From contig JADJXF010000011.1 in the NCBI GenBank assembly GCA_016715995.1, forward strand, positions 62,001 to 126,000: 64,000 nucleotides of DNA. The letters are read 5' to 3'. Every line of letters begins with the position of its first letter. The first letter of the stretch is position 1. The position numbers and the translations under genes are program-made. A model generated the notes under the pieces. It was not told the origin of the DNA. It saw only the letters and a program-made list of their open reading frames with translations, and made no database searches. The stretch comes from Flavobacteriales bacterium. GTDB taxonomy: Bacteria; Bacteroidota; Bacteroidia; Flavobacteriales_F; PHOS-HE28. Of this stretch, positions 37,470 through 45,969 are shown piece after piece.

Positions 37470-38824
37470 TACGCGGTGGATGAGCTGCGGGCCAGCACCC
37501 TCAGGCCGAAGATGAAGGCCAGCACGAACAGGAAAGTGCCCATTACGGGGGAGAAGCCCACGGCCACTGGCCATTGCGATTCGGTGAAGGATCGCTGCAG
37601 CACTTGCGGCAGGATCATCTCGCGGAAGGGCTGGACCACGTCGGTGGGGAGGGAATACCATGTTGTTGCTTTGGCCGCCAGCGAAATGCAAAGGCCCAAG
37701 GCCGTCAGCCAAACAAGGGCGCCATCAGCCCATGGCTTGTCCGGCAACCGCGGTATGCCCGCGATCAAGAGCAGCGCGGCCACGCTGGTGAGATGCCGTG
37801 GTCCGAAGGCCCAACCGCCCCACCACATGCTGTGACCTGCGATGATCAGCACCAGCGCGACGGAGGGCAGGATCAAGGGATGGAGAAGCGTCCAACGCCA
37901 ACCCTGTTGCCTCATTGCCAGCAAGGCTACGATGGCGCAAATGATGGTGGCGGGCGCATGACTGAAGAGCCCCCGGAAGTTGCTGAACAGAAGTCCATGC
38001 AATCCCGAGATGGCGGGTGTGCCCAAGCCGAGGAAACCGCCGGACTGGTTCACATGCGCGGCGACCTCGGCATAGGGCAGGGTCAGCGGCGACCCGGTGA
38101 CCAGCAGGTTCATGAAGCCAAGCAGCAGCAGGCCCGGCAGTCCACCGAAGATCTGCGCCGCCAACGGTTTCCATCGCCGCTGCGTGAGGTCCTGGAGCAG
38201 CCACGCCAGCGGGAAAACGAATAGGCTGTACTCGCACAAGACGGCCGCGCTCGCCGCCATCGCGCTTAGCACATGATGGGAGCTTCTTCGCATCAGCCAG
38301 GCCACCACGAGGAATAGCGCCGCGAGGAGGTGCCCGTGGAAGCTGCCGCTGTACACGAAGAGAAAGGAGCCTAGGAATGGCAGCAGGGCGAGCCAGGCGC
38401 GCGGGAGTGGGAGGGGCGAATTCCGCAATCGCCGGTAGGCGATGAGGGACAGCAACGCCAACGGAACGCTGCCGCATAGGAATCCGCCCACGCGCAGAAG
38501 CCCTTCGGTGAGGATGCCGTGGTCGCCGGGAGTGATCCACCCGAATCGGTTCGCCGCGTACCAGAACGGCACCACCAGCAACGCGGGCAATGGAGCCTTC
38601 TCGGAGTAATAGTGGCCATCCACCAGCGCCTTGTCTTCCGTCAACTCATGGTAGGCATCAATCCGGAGGGTGCGATGCTCAACGATGGCCGCCACCATGG
38701 CGGAACGGCTCAGCGTATTGGCGTTGCGACCGGCATCCAGGTGCCAGCTGCACAGCGCGATCGCGATCAGGAAGAAAGCGAACGACTTTATCGCAGGAGA
38801 CATGGAGGGGGTAAAGGTGATCAA
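37469..38824 (-). CDS. Polytopic membrane protein, GT-C glycosyltransferase-like
   Basis: A 451-aa protein with about eleven hydrophobic helices, e.g. FAFFLIAIALCSWHL, LLRVGGFLCGSVPLALLSLI and HGHLLAALFLVVAWLM. A periplasmic loop near the N-terminus carries YYSEKAPLPALLVVPFWYA, and a late GPRHL motif follows WWGGWAF. Both are often seen in dolichol-mannosyltransferase-like GT-C proteins. The catalytic acidic pair is not certain (Asp56 or Glu61 region), so a glycosyltransferase assignment is tentative. An internal ATG at 38803 could be the true start. It is translationally coupled to rsmE. Confidence 0.6.
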   Translation of the reverse strand: MITFTPSMSPAIKSFAFFLIAIALCSWHLDAGRNANTLSRSAMVAAIVEHRTLRIDAYHELTEDKALVDGHYYSEKAPLPALLVVPFWYAANRFGWITPGDHGILTEGLLRVGGFLCGSVPLALLSLIAYRRLRNSPLPLPRAWLALLPFLGSFLFVYSGSFHGHLLAALFLVVAWLMRRSSHHVLSAMAASAAVLCEYSLFVFPLAWLLQDLTQRRWKPLAAQIFGGLPGLLLLGFMNLLVTGSPLTLPYAEVAAHVNQSGGFLGLGTPAISGLHGLLFSNFRGLFSHAPATIICAIVALLAMRQQGWRWTLLHPLILPSVALVLIIAGHSMWWGGWAFGPRHLTSVAALLLIAGIPRLPDKPWADGALVWLTALGLCISLAAKATTWYSLPTDVVQPFREMILPQVLQRSFTESQWPVAVGFSPVMGTFLFVLAFIFGLRVLARSSSTA

Positions 38825-38983
38825 TGGGCCTCATGGGCCGGAATCGACGGATATATCGGTAATGGCGCTCGGGCATCCCTACGAGGTCCTCACGCGTCAT
38901 AGGGTTGTATCGGAGGGGCGGTGTTTAGGGAAGGAGCGGTTGGTTGCATGATGGAGGCCGATTCGCATAACTTGCTCACTGTC

Positions 38984-39427
38984 ATGGTGAAAGGAATATG
39001 CACATTGATTGCCGGCGTAGGCTTCCTCGCCTCGACATCCGCGTGCGCGCAATCCCCCGCTGCCCTCTCCAAGTTGCAGCAGCGGTATTCGCCTGAACAG
39101 GTCGAAGAGATGCGCATCCGTGGGCATTACAAGTACGCAGGCCTGTTGTTGTTCTATGGTTCCTCATTCCAGGTAGAGGAGGGCGGGCAGTTCCGACCGG
39201 CCAACGAGGATGAGATCCTCGCGATTGACCTTCATGCCCATGATGCGATCCGCGATACGAATGAAGATGTGGTCATCCTTGATCCAGCATTGAATAGGCA
39301 GGTGATGTTGCTATCGCGCAACCGATTCGAAGGGTTGATGCTTGAATCGTTGAGCAGTACGGACCGCGCGGACTACCTCGCGTACAAGTCGCGGGCGTTG
39401 CAGGATACCAACAGGAAGGACCAATGA
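38984..39427 (+). CDS. Small exported protein, unknown
   Basis: The start at 38984 gives a signal peptide (MVKGICTLIAGVGFLASTSA, then CAQ). The 147-aa product has a helical opening (LSKLQQRYSPEQVEEMRIRG) and a conserved-looking GHYKYAGLLLFYGSSF. I know no family. Its stop overlaps the ATG of the next gene (ATGA at 39424-39427), so it is coupled to the T9SS cargo protein and may be a cognate partner. Confidence 0.6.
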   Translation: MVKGICTLIAGVGFLASTSACAQSPAALSKLQQRYSPEQVEEMRIRGHYKYAGLLLFYGSSFQVEEGGQFRPANEDEILAIDLHAHDAIRDTNEDVVILDPALNRQVMLLSRNRFEGLMLESLSSTDRADYLAYKSRALQDTNRKDQ

Positions 39428-40978
39428 ACCGCACGGCCATGGTCATCCGCAGCAGAATCGCAAGCATTGTCGTTGGCGCTGGCATGGGATGCCTGACATA
39501 CGCGCAGACCTACTTCCATCCCACAGTGGGCCAACAGAGCACCTACACGGGGGCCTGCATGCAGACCACTTGCTCCGGCACTTACTATGACAATGGAGGC
39601 GCTGCCGGCAACTACGCGGCCAATGTGAACAACATCTTCCGGACGTTCTGCCCCAACCAGGCCGGGATGTGCGTGCGCGCCACGTTCACGCAGTTCGCGA
39701 TGAATGATACGTGGTTCCTTTGTTTCGGTCCGAATAGTTGCTGCGATTACCTCCAGATCCTGAACGGACCTGTTCAGAACAGCCCGGCGATCTTCAGCAA
39801 TTGCACGGCCTCGCCGGGAACCATCACGGCGAGCAATCCAAGCGGCTGCCTCACCTTCCGCTTCGTCTCCGATGGCAGCGTGCAACTGGCAGGATGGACC
39901 GCAACCATCTCCTGCGTTCCCTGCGCTGGTGGCCCCAGCGGCACCAGCAACAGCGATTGCGCCTACGCGACACCGATCTGCATCGATACCCAGATCAGTG
40001 ATTCATCACCGGGGCCTGGCATCAGCGCCGAAGGCTGTTCGGGCTGCGTCACCTCAGAGAACTACACCAACTGGTACAGGATCCAGATACAGACCAGTGG
40101 CACGCTCGCCTTCACGATTGACCCAAACAATAACAATGACGATTTCGACCCAGTGGTCTTCGGCCCCAATGTGCCGTGCGGAGCGCTGGGAACGCCCATC
40201 CGATGCTCCTATGCCATCAACGCGGGCAATGGCAACACGGGTCTGGGCAACGGCGCAACGGATACTTCAGAAGATGTCTTTGGGAACCAGTGGGTGTCGC
40301 CGATCAACGCAATCGCTGGACAGACGTATTATGTGATGATCAATGGATGGAGCGCGAACTCCGGCCAGAACGGGTTCCTGCTCGATTGGACCGGGACCGC
40401 CGGCCTGAATTGCAGCCTGCTGCCCGTGGAACTCATCTACTTCACTGGAACCTGCGAAAGCGGCCAAGCCATGCTGGAATGGGGAACAGGCGCCGAGGTG
40501 AACAGCAGCCACTTCGTGGTGGAACGAAGCGCGGATGCGTTGGAATGGAAGCCTGCAGGGGTCGTGGAGGCCGCTCATCATAGCCAGCATGCCACTTCAT
40601 ATCTGTTCACGGACCCGACCATGCTCGATGGGCGTGATGCCTACTATCGTTTGCGTCAAGTGGATCTGGACGAAGGAGACCTTGAGTGAGGTCGTCCGTG
40701 TGCAAGGCTGCCGACGGAGCGACGCAGGTTTGCAGGTGATTCCCAACCCGACCAAGGGCTCAATCAGGGTAAGCACCAATTCGGACGCTGTTATGCATGC
40801 CGCCACGCTCTTGGAGCTTCGCGACATCACGGGCCGGGTCGTGCTGGTGAAGCAGTTGGCCTTGGAGACGCCGTACACCGAACTGGAGATGGCCTTCTTG
40901 AGTGAAGGAACTTACATGCTCTCGCTGCGGCTTCCGGACGGACGAATCGCGGAACGCGCCCAGGTGATCAAACAATAG
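39424..40978 (+). pseudogene. T9SS type A cargo protein with CUB-like domain, frameshift near 40683
   Basis: From ATG 39424 there is a signal peptide (ASIVVGAGMGCLTYAQ). A CUB-like domain follows (YYDNGGAAGNYAANVNN, CCDYLQILNG, NPSGCLTFRFVSDGSVQLAG). A second Cys-rich beta domain comes next, then the usual pre-tail module VELIYFTGTCESGQAMLEW with YYRLRQVDLDEGDLE. A stop follows at once, but one frame over the protein continues LSEVVRVQGCRRS, then the type A tail VIPNPTKGSIRVST ... GTYMLSLRLPDGR, ending at 40978. The total length is one over a multiple of three. The tail is needed for export, so a true frameshift would trap the protein. A consensus error is equally possible. Confidence 0.75.
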
Positions 40979-41002
40979 CCGAGCTGCCGGTCGTAATGAC
41001 CG

Positions 41003-42511
41003 TTACTTCTTGAAGTCCAACTTATAGAAGTGGAAGTCCGGGCTGTGCAGGTCGATCCTGAAGCCGCTGACCTTATGGTTGGCATCGAAACTGAAGGTGA
41101 TGTAGCCGGGCTCCAGGAAAGGATCCGCATGCTGCCATTGGTAGGTGTCGTAGTGCCAATGCACGAGCTCGCCGGTGAAGAGCTCCTTCGTGGGCAGCAG
41201 CGATAGCACGAGCTTCCCGTCCTTCACGCTCACCAGCGCATCGCCGTAGATTTTGTCTGCGTATGTGCCTGAAAGCTGCGCTGGTGTTGCAGTGGGCTTG
41301 GTCTTCGCGGCGCGTGCAGTGGCACGTGCGGCCACGCGATTTGCTTCCTCTTCCTGATTGGCTTTCACCCGGGGCAGCATGGCTGCCATGGGGTCGGCGG
41401 TGCCATCGCCGAGGTAGAGGTCGAGCACCTTGCTGGTGATGGCGAAGACGCTGGAACTCTCACCGTTGCCCAACGCGATAACGGCAATGTCCTTGTCAGG
41501 CACCACCGCATGGTTAAGGATGAAGCCCGGCATGCCGCCGCTGTGCGTGATCACCTTGTTGCCTTTGTTGTACTCAACGAACCAGCCGAGGGCGGCGCCA
41601 TCGCGTCGGCCGCCCATGGCCAGGTGCGTGCTGGTAATCTTCCGAAACGTTGCTGGCTGAAGGAAAGCCTTTCCGCCGGCCTTCCCCTCATCGGCCCACA
41701 TCGCGTCCCATTTCGCCAGGTCGTTCACTGTGCTCATCACGCCACAGGCGCCATCAGCGCCTTGCAGCGGCTGGTAGGGCATGGTCTTCTGAGGCGCCTT
41801 GAGGTCCTGCCCTTTGCGCACATGCGGAAGCGCAACGTCGACCATGTCCGCGAGGTCGGCGGTCTCCACACGGCTCCGCTCCATCCCCAACGGTTGGAGG
41901 ATGCGCGTGGTGATGAACTGGTCCCAGGTCATGCCGCTTACACGTTCGATCACGCGGGCCGCAGCGATGTACATGAGGTTGCTGTACCCGAAGTCGGTGC
42001 GGAATCCGTGCGTGAACGGCTCCGCGCTGTGCCGCGCGAGAATCTCCTCCGGTGTGTAGGTGGTGCCATACCAGAGCAGATCACCGTCGAAGGTGCCCCA
42101 GCCGGAGCGATGGCATAACAGGTCGGCTACGGTCATGTTCTCGGTCACGAATGGATTTGGCGTCTTGAACTCCGGTAGGTGCTTGCGCACGGGATCATCG
42201 AAGCTCAGCTTGCCCTCATCGGCGAGGAGTCCGATGGCGCATGACGTGAACGCCTTGCTGATGCTGGCGCAGTAGAAGACGCTGTTGGGTGTCACCGGCT
42301 CGGGCTTGGCGAGGTCGAGCTTGCCGTAACCCTTGCTCCAGACAAGCCGCCCATCCTTCACGATGCCGACAGCGAGGCCTGGCTGGTCGAAGGCTTTCAC
42401 AGCACGCGCGATGTACGCGTCGAGTGAATCGAGGTTAGGGGAGGCCTGCGCGAAGCATGATTCGCCGGTGAACAGGAGCAGGGCCGCGCCCAGAGCGTGA
42501 ATGGATCGCAT
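41003..42511 (-). CDS. Serine hydrolase, class C beta-lactamase-like fold, with C-terminal DUF3471-like domain
   Basis: A 502-aa exported protein (signal MRSIHALGAALLLFTGESCF, near AQA). The penicillin-binding-protein/class C fold shows all three motifs: SxxK as SISK in FYCASISKAF, YxN as YSN in DFGYSNLMY, and HxG as HSG in VITHSGGMPGF. A linker rich in Ala, Lys and Pro leads to a C-terminal beta domain (SGTYADKIYGDALVSVKDGK) typical of DUF3471. Such proteins are esterases or peptidases more often than true beta-lactamases; the substrate is unknown. Start 42511 gives the signal peptide. It is divergent from mmsA across a 79-bp promoter region. Confidence 0.88.
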   Translation of the reverse strand: MRSIHALGAALLLFTGESCFAQASPNLDSLDAYIARAVKAFDQPGLAVGIVKDGRLVWSKGYGKLDLAKPEPVTPNSVFYCASISKAFTSCAIGLLADEGKLSFDDPVRKHLPEFKTPNPFVTENMTVADLLCHRSGWGTFDGDLLWYGTTYTPEEILARHSAEPFTHGFRTDFGYSNLMYIAAARVIERVSGMTWDQFITTRILQPLGMERSRVETADLADMVDVALPHVRKGQDLKAPQKTMPYQPLQGADGACGVMSTVNDLAKWDAMWADEGKAGGKAFLQPATFRKITSTHLAMGGRRDGAALGWFVEYNKGNKVITHSGGMPGFILNHAVVPDKDIAVIALGNGESSSVFAITSKVLDLYLGDGTADPMAAMLPRVKANQEEEANRVAARATARAAKTKPTATPAQLSGTYADKIYGDALVSVKDGKLVLSLLPTKELFTGELVHWHYDTYQWQHADPFLEPGYITFSFDANHKVSGFRIDLHSPDFHFYKLDFKK

Positions 42512-42531
42512 GACGTTCTCGTAGTTGGGCG

Positions 42532-42572
42532 CGAAATGTAGCCTGAAGTGGCGCGTCGGTCGTGTAGCTTCG
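42532..42572. promoter_or_regulatory. Divergent promoter region between serine hydrolase and mmsA
   Basis: The minus strand reads TACATTTCG at 42540-42532, 20 nt before the hydrolase ATG. The plus strand reads TAGCTTCG at 42565-42572, 18 nt before the mmsA ATG. Both resemble TAnnTTTG. Convincing -33 TTG boxes are not visible. Confidence 0.45.
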
Positions 42573-42590
42573 TGGCCAATCGTCACAGCC

Positions 42591-44078
42591 ATGGCAACGC
42601 TCACGTTGAAGTACCCCGAGGTCAGGAATTACATCGCCGGTGAACCCATCGCGAACGGTTCGCCACGCATGGATGTCCATTCCCCGCTGGATGGCGCTGT
42701 GATCTCCACCGTTCCGCTCAGTACGGCCGCCGATCTGGACAAAGCCGTTCAAGCCGCTGAAGCCGCGTTCCCTGGTTGGAGCGGCACGCCGATCAAGGAG
42801 CGTGCGCAGATCTTCTTCCGCTACCGCGAACTACTGCTGAAGAACCGCGAGGAACTGGCCACGCTGGTCCATACCGAGAACGGCAAGACCATGGACGAGT
42901 CCTACGCCGAGGTGGACAAGAGCATGGAGTTGACCGAATTCGCGTGCAGTTTGCCACAACTGGTGCAGGGCGAAGTGCTGGAGGTGAGCAAGGGCGTGGA
43001 ATGCCGCATCGAGCGGAAGCCGCTGGGCGTAGTGGCGAGCATCGCGCCCTTCAACTTCCCGAACATGGTGCCGCACTGGACCATCCCCAACGCGTTGATG
43101 CTGGGCAATACGATGATCCTGAAGCCGAGCGAGGTGGTGCCCATTAGCGCCATCCGCATCGCGGAGCTGTTGAAGGAAGCGGGCCTGCCCGACGGCGTCT
43201 TCAACGTGGTGAACGGCGACCGCGCCATCGTAGAAGCCATCTGCGATCACCCCGGCATCAAGGCCGTGAGCTTCGTAGGAAGCACCAAGGTGGCCAAGAT
43301 CGTCTACATCCGTGCGACGAGCACATTGAAGCGCGCACTCTGCCTCGGCGGTGCGAAGAACCACCTGCTCGTGCTGCCCGATGCGCACCTGGAGATGACC
43401 GCGAGTAACGTGGTGGCCAGCATGAGCGGTTGCGCCGGACAGCGTTGCATGGCCGCCGCACAGATGGTGGGCATCGGTGGTGTGGAGCACATCATCGATC
43501 AGATGATCATCGAAGCGAAGAAGCTCGTACCCGGCAAGAACCTCGGTCCCGTGATCAGCAAGGCTTCTTACGAACGCATCCTAGGTTTCATCGCGGAAGC
43601 GGAGAAGGCCGGAGCGAAGGTGTTGTTAGATGGCCGCAACCCGCAGGTGGAAGGCGGCGCAGACCCCGGCTCAGGGCCGGGGGGCTACTACCTCGGCCCC
43701 ACGATCATCGACCATGTGACGGCCGACATGCGCATCTCGCAGGAAGAGGTCTTCGGCCCGGTGATCAGCATCATCCGTGCGAAGGACCTGGATGCAGCGA
43801 TCGCCATCGAGAACGCGAACCCGTATGGCAACGCCGCTGCGGTCTTCACGCAAAGTGGCGGACAAGCCCGTCAGGTGATGGAACGCGCCAGCGCCGGCAT
43901 GATCGGCGTGAACATCGGCGTGCCCGTGCCGCGTGAGCCCTTCAGCTTCGGCGGTTGGAACGACAGCAAGTTCGGGACCTGCGATATCACCGGGAAAAGC
44001 AGCATCGAGTTCTGGACACAGCTTAAGAAGACCACGACCAAGTGGAACCCGGAGGGGAAGACGAATTGGATGTCCTGA
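42591..44078 (+). CDS. mmsA: (Methyl)malonate-semialdehyde dehydrogenase, CoA-acylating
   Basis: A 495-aa aldehyde dehydrogenase of the CoA-dependent methylmalonate-semialdehyde type: malonate semialdehyde + CoA + NAD to acetyl-CoA + CO2 + NADH (or the methyl form to propionyl-CoA). It has the family's NYIAGEPI start, the Rossmann contacts APFNFPNMVPHW and SFVGSTKVAKIVY, the catalytic Cys in SGCAGQRCMAAAQ, and the C-terminal PFSFGGWNDSKFG. Start 42591 (MATLTLKYPEVRNY) matches the family. The neighbouring pyrimidine genes make malonate semialdehyde from beta-alanine (uracil) or its methyl form (thymine) the likely substrate. It opens the plus-strand catabolic cluster. Confidence 0.93.
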   Translation: MATLTLKYPEVRNYIAGEPIANGSPRMDVHSPLDGAVISTVPLSTAADLDKAVQAAEAAFPGWSGTPIKERAQIFFRYRELLLKNREELATLVHTENGKTMDESYAEVDKSMELTEFACSLPQLVQGEVLEVSKGVECRIERKPLGVVASIAPFNFPNMVPHWTIPNALMLGNTMILKPSEVVPISAIRIAELLKEAGLPDGVFNVVNGDRAIVEAICDHPGIKAVSFVGSTKVAKIVYIRATSTLKRALCLGGAKNHLLVLPDAHLEMTASNVVASMSGCAGQRCMAAAQMVGIGGVEHIIDQMIIEAKKLVPGKNLGPVISKASYERILGFIAEAEKAGAKVLLDGRNPQVEGGADPGSGPGGYYLGPTIIDHVTADMRISQEEVFGPVISIIRAKDLDAAIAIENANPYGNAAAVFTQSGGQARQVMERASAGMIGVNIGVPVPREPFSFGGWNDSKFGTCDITGKSSIEFWTQLKKTTTKWNPEGKTNWMS

Positions 44079-44096
44079 CGCACGGACCCACGTGTG

Positions 44097-44603
44097 GTTG
44101 GCGGGTTGTCGAGTTGTCGGGTTGAGGAGTTCAAACTGGGACGCAACCCGACATTTCGCTAACTCGATAACTTGGTTCAATGGCAACCATCCAGAAGTTC
44201 GAGGATATCCAGGCCTGGCAGAATGCACGTGAGCTGACGAAGTTGGTCTACAACGCTTCCAAGAAGGGTGACTTCGCCAAGGATTTCGGCCTGCGCGACC
44301 AGATTCGCCGAGCGTGCGTCTCAATCTTATCGAACATTGCCGAGGGTTATGAAAGGAACAACAACAAGGTCTTCATCCAGTTCCTTTTGATTGCCAAAGC
44401 ATCCACCGGCGAGGTGCGTGCCCAACTTTACGCAGCAGTTGATCAGGAGTACATCGATGCGAAGACCTTTGCCGATCTGAAACAGCGTACCGAAGACCTC
44501 AGCGTTCAGATCGGCAAACTCACGTCCTACCTCGAAACATACATCGGTCGTCGACCCAAGTAAGTCCTACCGGAACTCGACAACCCGATAACCCGCCAAC
44601 TCG
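44097..44603 (+). mobile_element. Candidate IVS-like element 1: IVP-family gene between inverted word arms
   Basis: The left arm 44097-44132 (words gttgtcgag, gttgtcggg) is complementary to the right arm 44572-44603: 24 of 27 aligned bases, opening with an 11-base block gttggcgggtt. A second complementary stretch lies at 44142-44174, before the ATG. The layout is therefore arm, reverse arm, gene, reverse arm. The unit fills the whole gap between mmsA and the aminotransferase gene. Mobility is inferred; no target duplication was identified. Confidence 0.55.
44180..44563 (+). CDS. Four-helix-bundle protein, 23S rRNA IVP family, copy 1
   Basis: A 127-aa protein with the full PF05635-type pattern: FEDIQAWQNARELTKLVYN (helix 1), FGLRDQIRRACVSILSNIAE plus GYER (helix 2), FIQFLLIAKASTGEVRAQLY (helix 3), then a terminal helix ending SYLETYIGRR. 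The founding members are encoded in intervening sequences of 23S rRNA genes; a related protein (Avd) serves diversity-generating retroelements. The biochemical role of stand-alone copies is unknown; Avd binds nucleic acid through its basic bundle. Here the gene sits between inverted word arms inside a catabolic cluster, with no rRNA nearby. Confidence 0.92.
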   Translation: MATIQKFEDIQAWQNARELTKLVYNASKKGDFAKDFGLRDQIRRACVSILSNIAEGYERNNNKVFIQFLLIAKASTGEVRAQLYAAVDQEYIDAKTFADLKQRTEDLSVQIGKLTSYLETYIGRRPK

Positions 44604-44614
44604 ATCCAGCATTC

Positions 44615-45964
44615 ATGCAAGCCACCAAGACCAGCCCCGCCGAGGTCCTCAAGGACAACCTCGAGCACACCATCTTCAGTTGGAGCAAGCAGAGCGGCTT
44701 GAACCCGCTGAGCATCGAGCGCGCCAAGGGCATCTACCTCTACGAGCGTTCGGGCAAGCGCTACATCGATTTCAGCTCGCAGTTAATGAACGTGAACATC
44801 GGGCACGGGCATCCGAAAGTGGCGGAGGCGGTGGCGAAGCAGATGGCCGAGGTGAGTTACGTGCATCCGGGCATGATCACCGAGGCGCGCGGTAAGCTGG
44901 GCAAGTCACTGGCGGAGATCACGCCGGGTTCGCTCAACCGCACCTTTTTCACCAACGGCGGCACCGAGGCGGTGGAGCACGCGATGAAGCTCGCGCGTTT
45001 GTACACCGGTCGCCACAAGATCATCACGCTGTACCAGAGCTATCACGGCGCCACGTACGGTGCGCTCAGTGCAGGTGGCGATCCGCGCGGGTTGCCGCAC
45101 GACAGCCAGGGCGTGCCGAACATCATCCACGTGGAGAATCCGTATTTCTACCGCTGTCCGTGGAACAGCACCACGCCGGAGGAATGCGCGGAGAACGCGC
45201 TGGCGCACCTGGAGCGCGTCGTGAAGTACGAAGGCCCGCAGTACATCGCGGCGATCATGCTGGAAGGGGAGAGCGGCAGCAGCGGTTGCATCAAGTATCC
45301 GCCGGGCTATTGGAAAGGCGTGAAGGCCATCGCGGACCAATACGGCATTTTGACCATCTGCGATGAGGTGATGAGCGGCTTCGGGCGCACCGGCAAGTGG
45401 TTCGGCATCGACCACCATGGCGTGGTGCCCGATATGCTGTGCATGGCGAAGGGACTCACCAGCGGCTACATCCCGCTCGGTGGCCTCATCGCGCGCGAGG
45501 AGATCATCAAACACTTCGACGACAAGCCGCTGCCCATCGGCCTCACGTACAGTGCACACGCCGTGGCTTGCGCCGCTGCGAACGCCGTCATCGACATCTA
45601 CAAGGAAGAGGACCTTGTGACCAACGCCGCGAAGATGGGTGCGTATGTAGAAGATCGCGTCGCTGCACTCGCGATGACGCACCCGAGCATCGGCGACTTC
45701 CGCAACACCGGCCTGCTTGGTTGCATCGAACTGGTGAAGAACCGCGAGACCAAGGAGCCGATGGCGCCGTGGAACGCAAAGCCCGAGGAGATGGCCGTGA
45801 TGAACAAGGTGGCCGCCAAGATCAACGAGCTGGGCATGTTCACCTTCGTACGCTGGAACTGGATCTTCGTCGCGCCGCCGCTATGCATTGATAAAGCGGG
45901 AGTGGATGAGGGGATGGAGATCTTGAGCAAGGCGATCGGTATTGCGGATGAGGCGTGCAATTGA
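44615..45964 (+). CDS. Class III (omega) aminotransferase, probably beta-alanine aminotransferase
   Basis: A 449-aa PLP enzyme of the class III family. Landmarks are FTNGGTEAVEHAMKLAR (phosphate site), YQSYHGATYGALS, LTICDEVMSGFGRTG (Asp contacting the pyridine N) and the PLP Lys in MAKGLTSGYIPLGG. The RWNWIFVAPPLCID tail is typical of omega-amino acid:pyruvate transaminases. Its place between (methyl)malonate-semialdehyde dehydrogenase and the uracil permease makes beta-alanine (or 3-aminoisobutyrate) to malonate semialdehyde the likely reaction. Specificity is inferred from context. The last codons overlap or nearly touch the permease start. Confidence 0.9.
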   Translation: MQATKTSPAEVLKDNLEHTIFSWSKQSGLNPLSIERAKGIYLYERSGKRYIDFSSQLMNVNIGHGHPKVAEAVAKQMAEVSYVHPGMITEARGKLGKSLAEITPGSLNRTFFTNGGTEAVEHAMKLARLYTGRHKIITLYQSYHGATYGALSAGGDPRGLPHDSQGVPNIIHVENPYFYRCPWNSTTPEECAENALAHLERVVKYEGPQYIAAIMLEGESGSSGCIKYPPGYWKGVKAIADQYGILTICDEVMSGFGRTGKWFGIDHHGVVPDMLCMAKGLTSGYIPLGGLIAREEIIKHFDDKPLPIGLTYSAHAVACAAANAVIDIYKEEDLVTNAAKMGAYVEDRVAALAMTHPSIGDFRNTGLLGCIELVKNRETKEPMAPWNAKPEEMAVMNKVAAKINELGMFTFVRWNWIFVAPPLCIDKAGVDEGMEILSKAIGIADEACN

Positions 45965-45969
45965 GCACG

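Noticed and set aside
41003..42511. Functional beta-lactamase
   Set aside because: The SxxK, YxN and HxG motifs are shared with many esterases and peptidases, and the C-terminal DUF3471-like domain is typical of non-lactamase members.
44180..44563. Reading the IVP-family gene as ribosomal protein S23 or as part of a 23S rRNA gene
   Set aside because: The family name is historical. No rRNA sequence surrounds any of the three genes.
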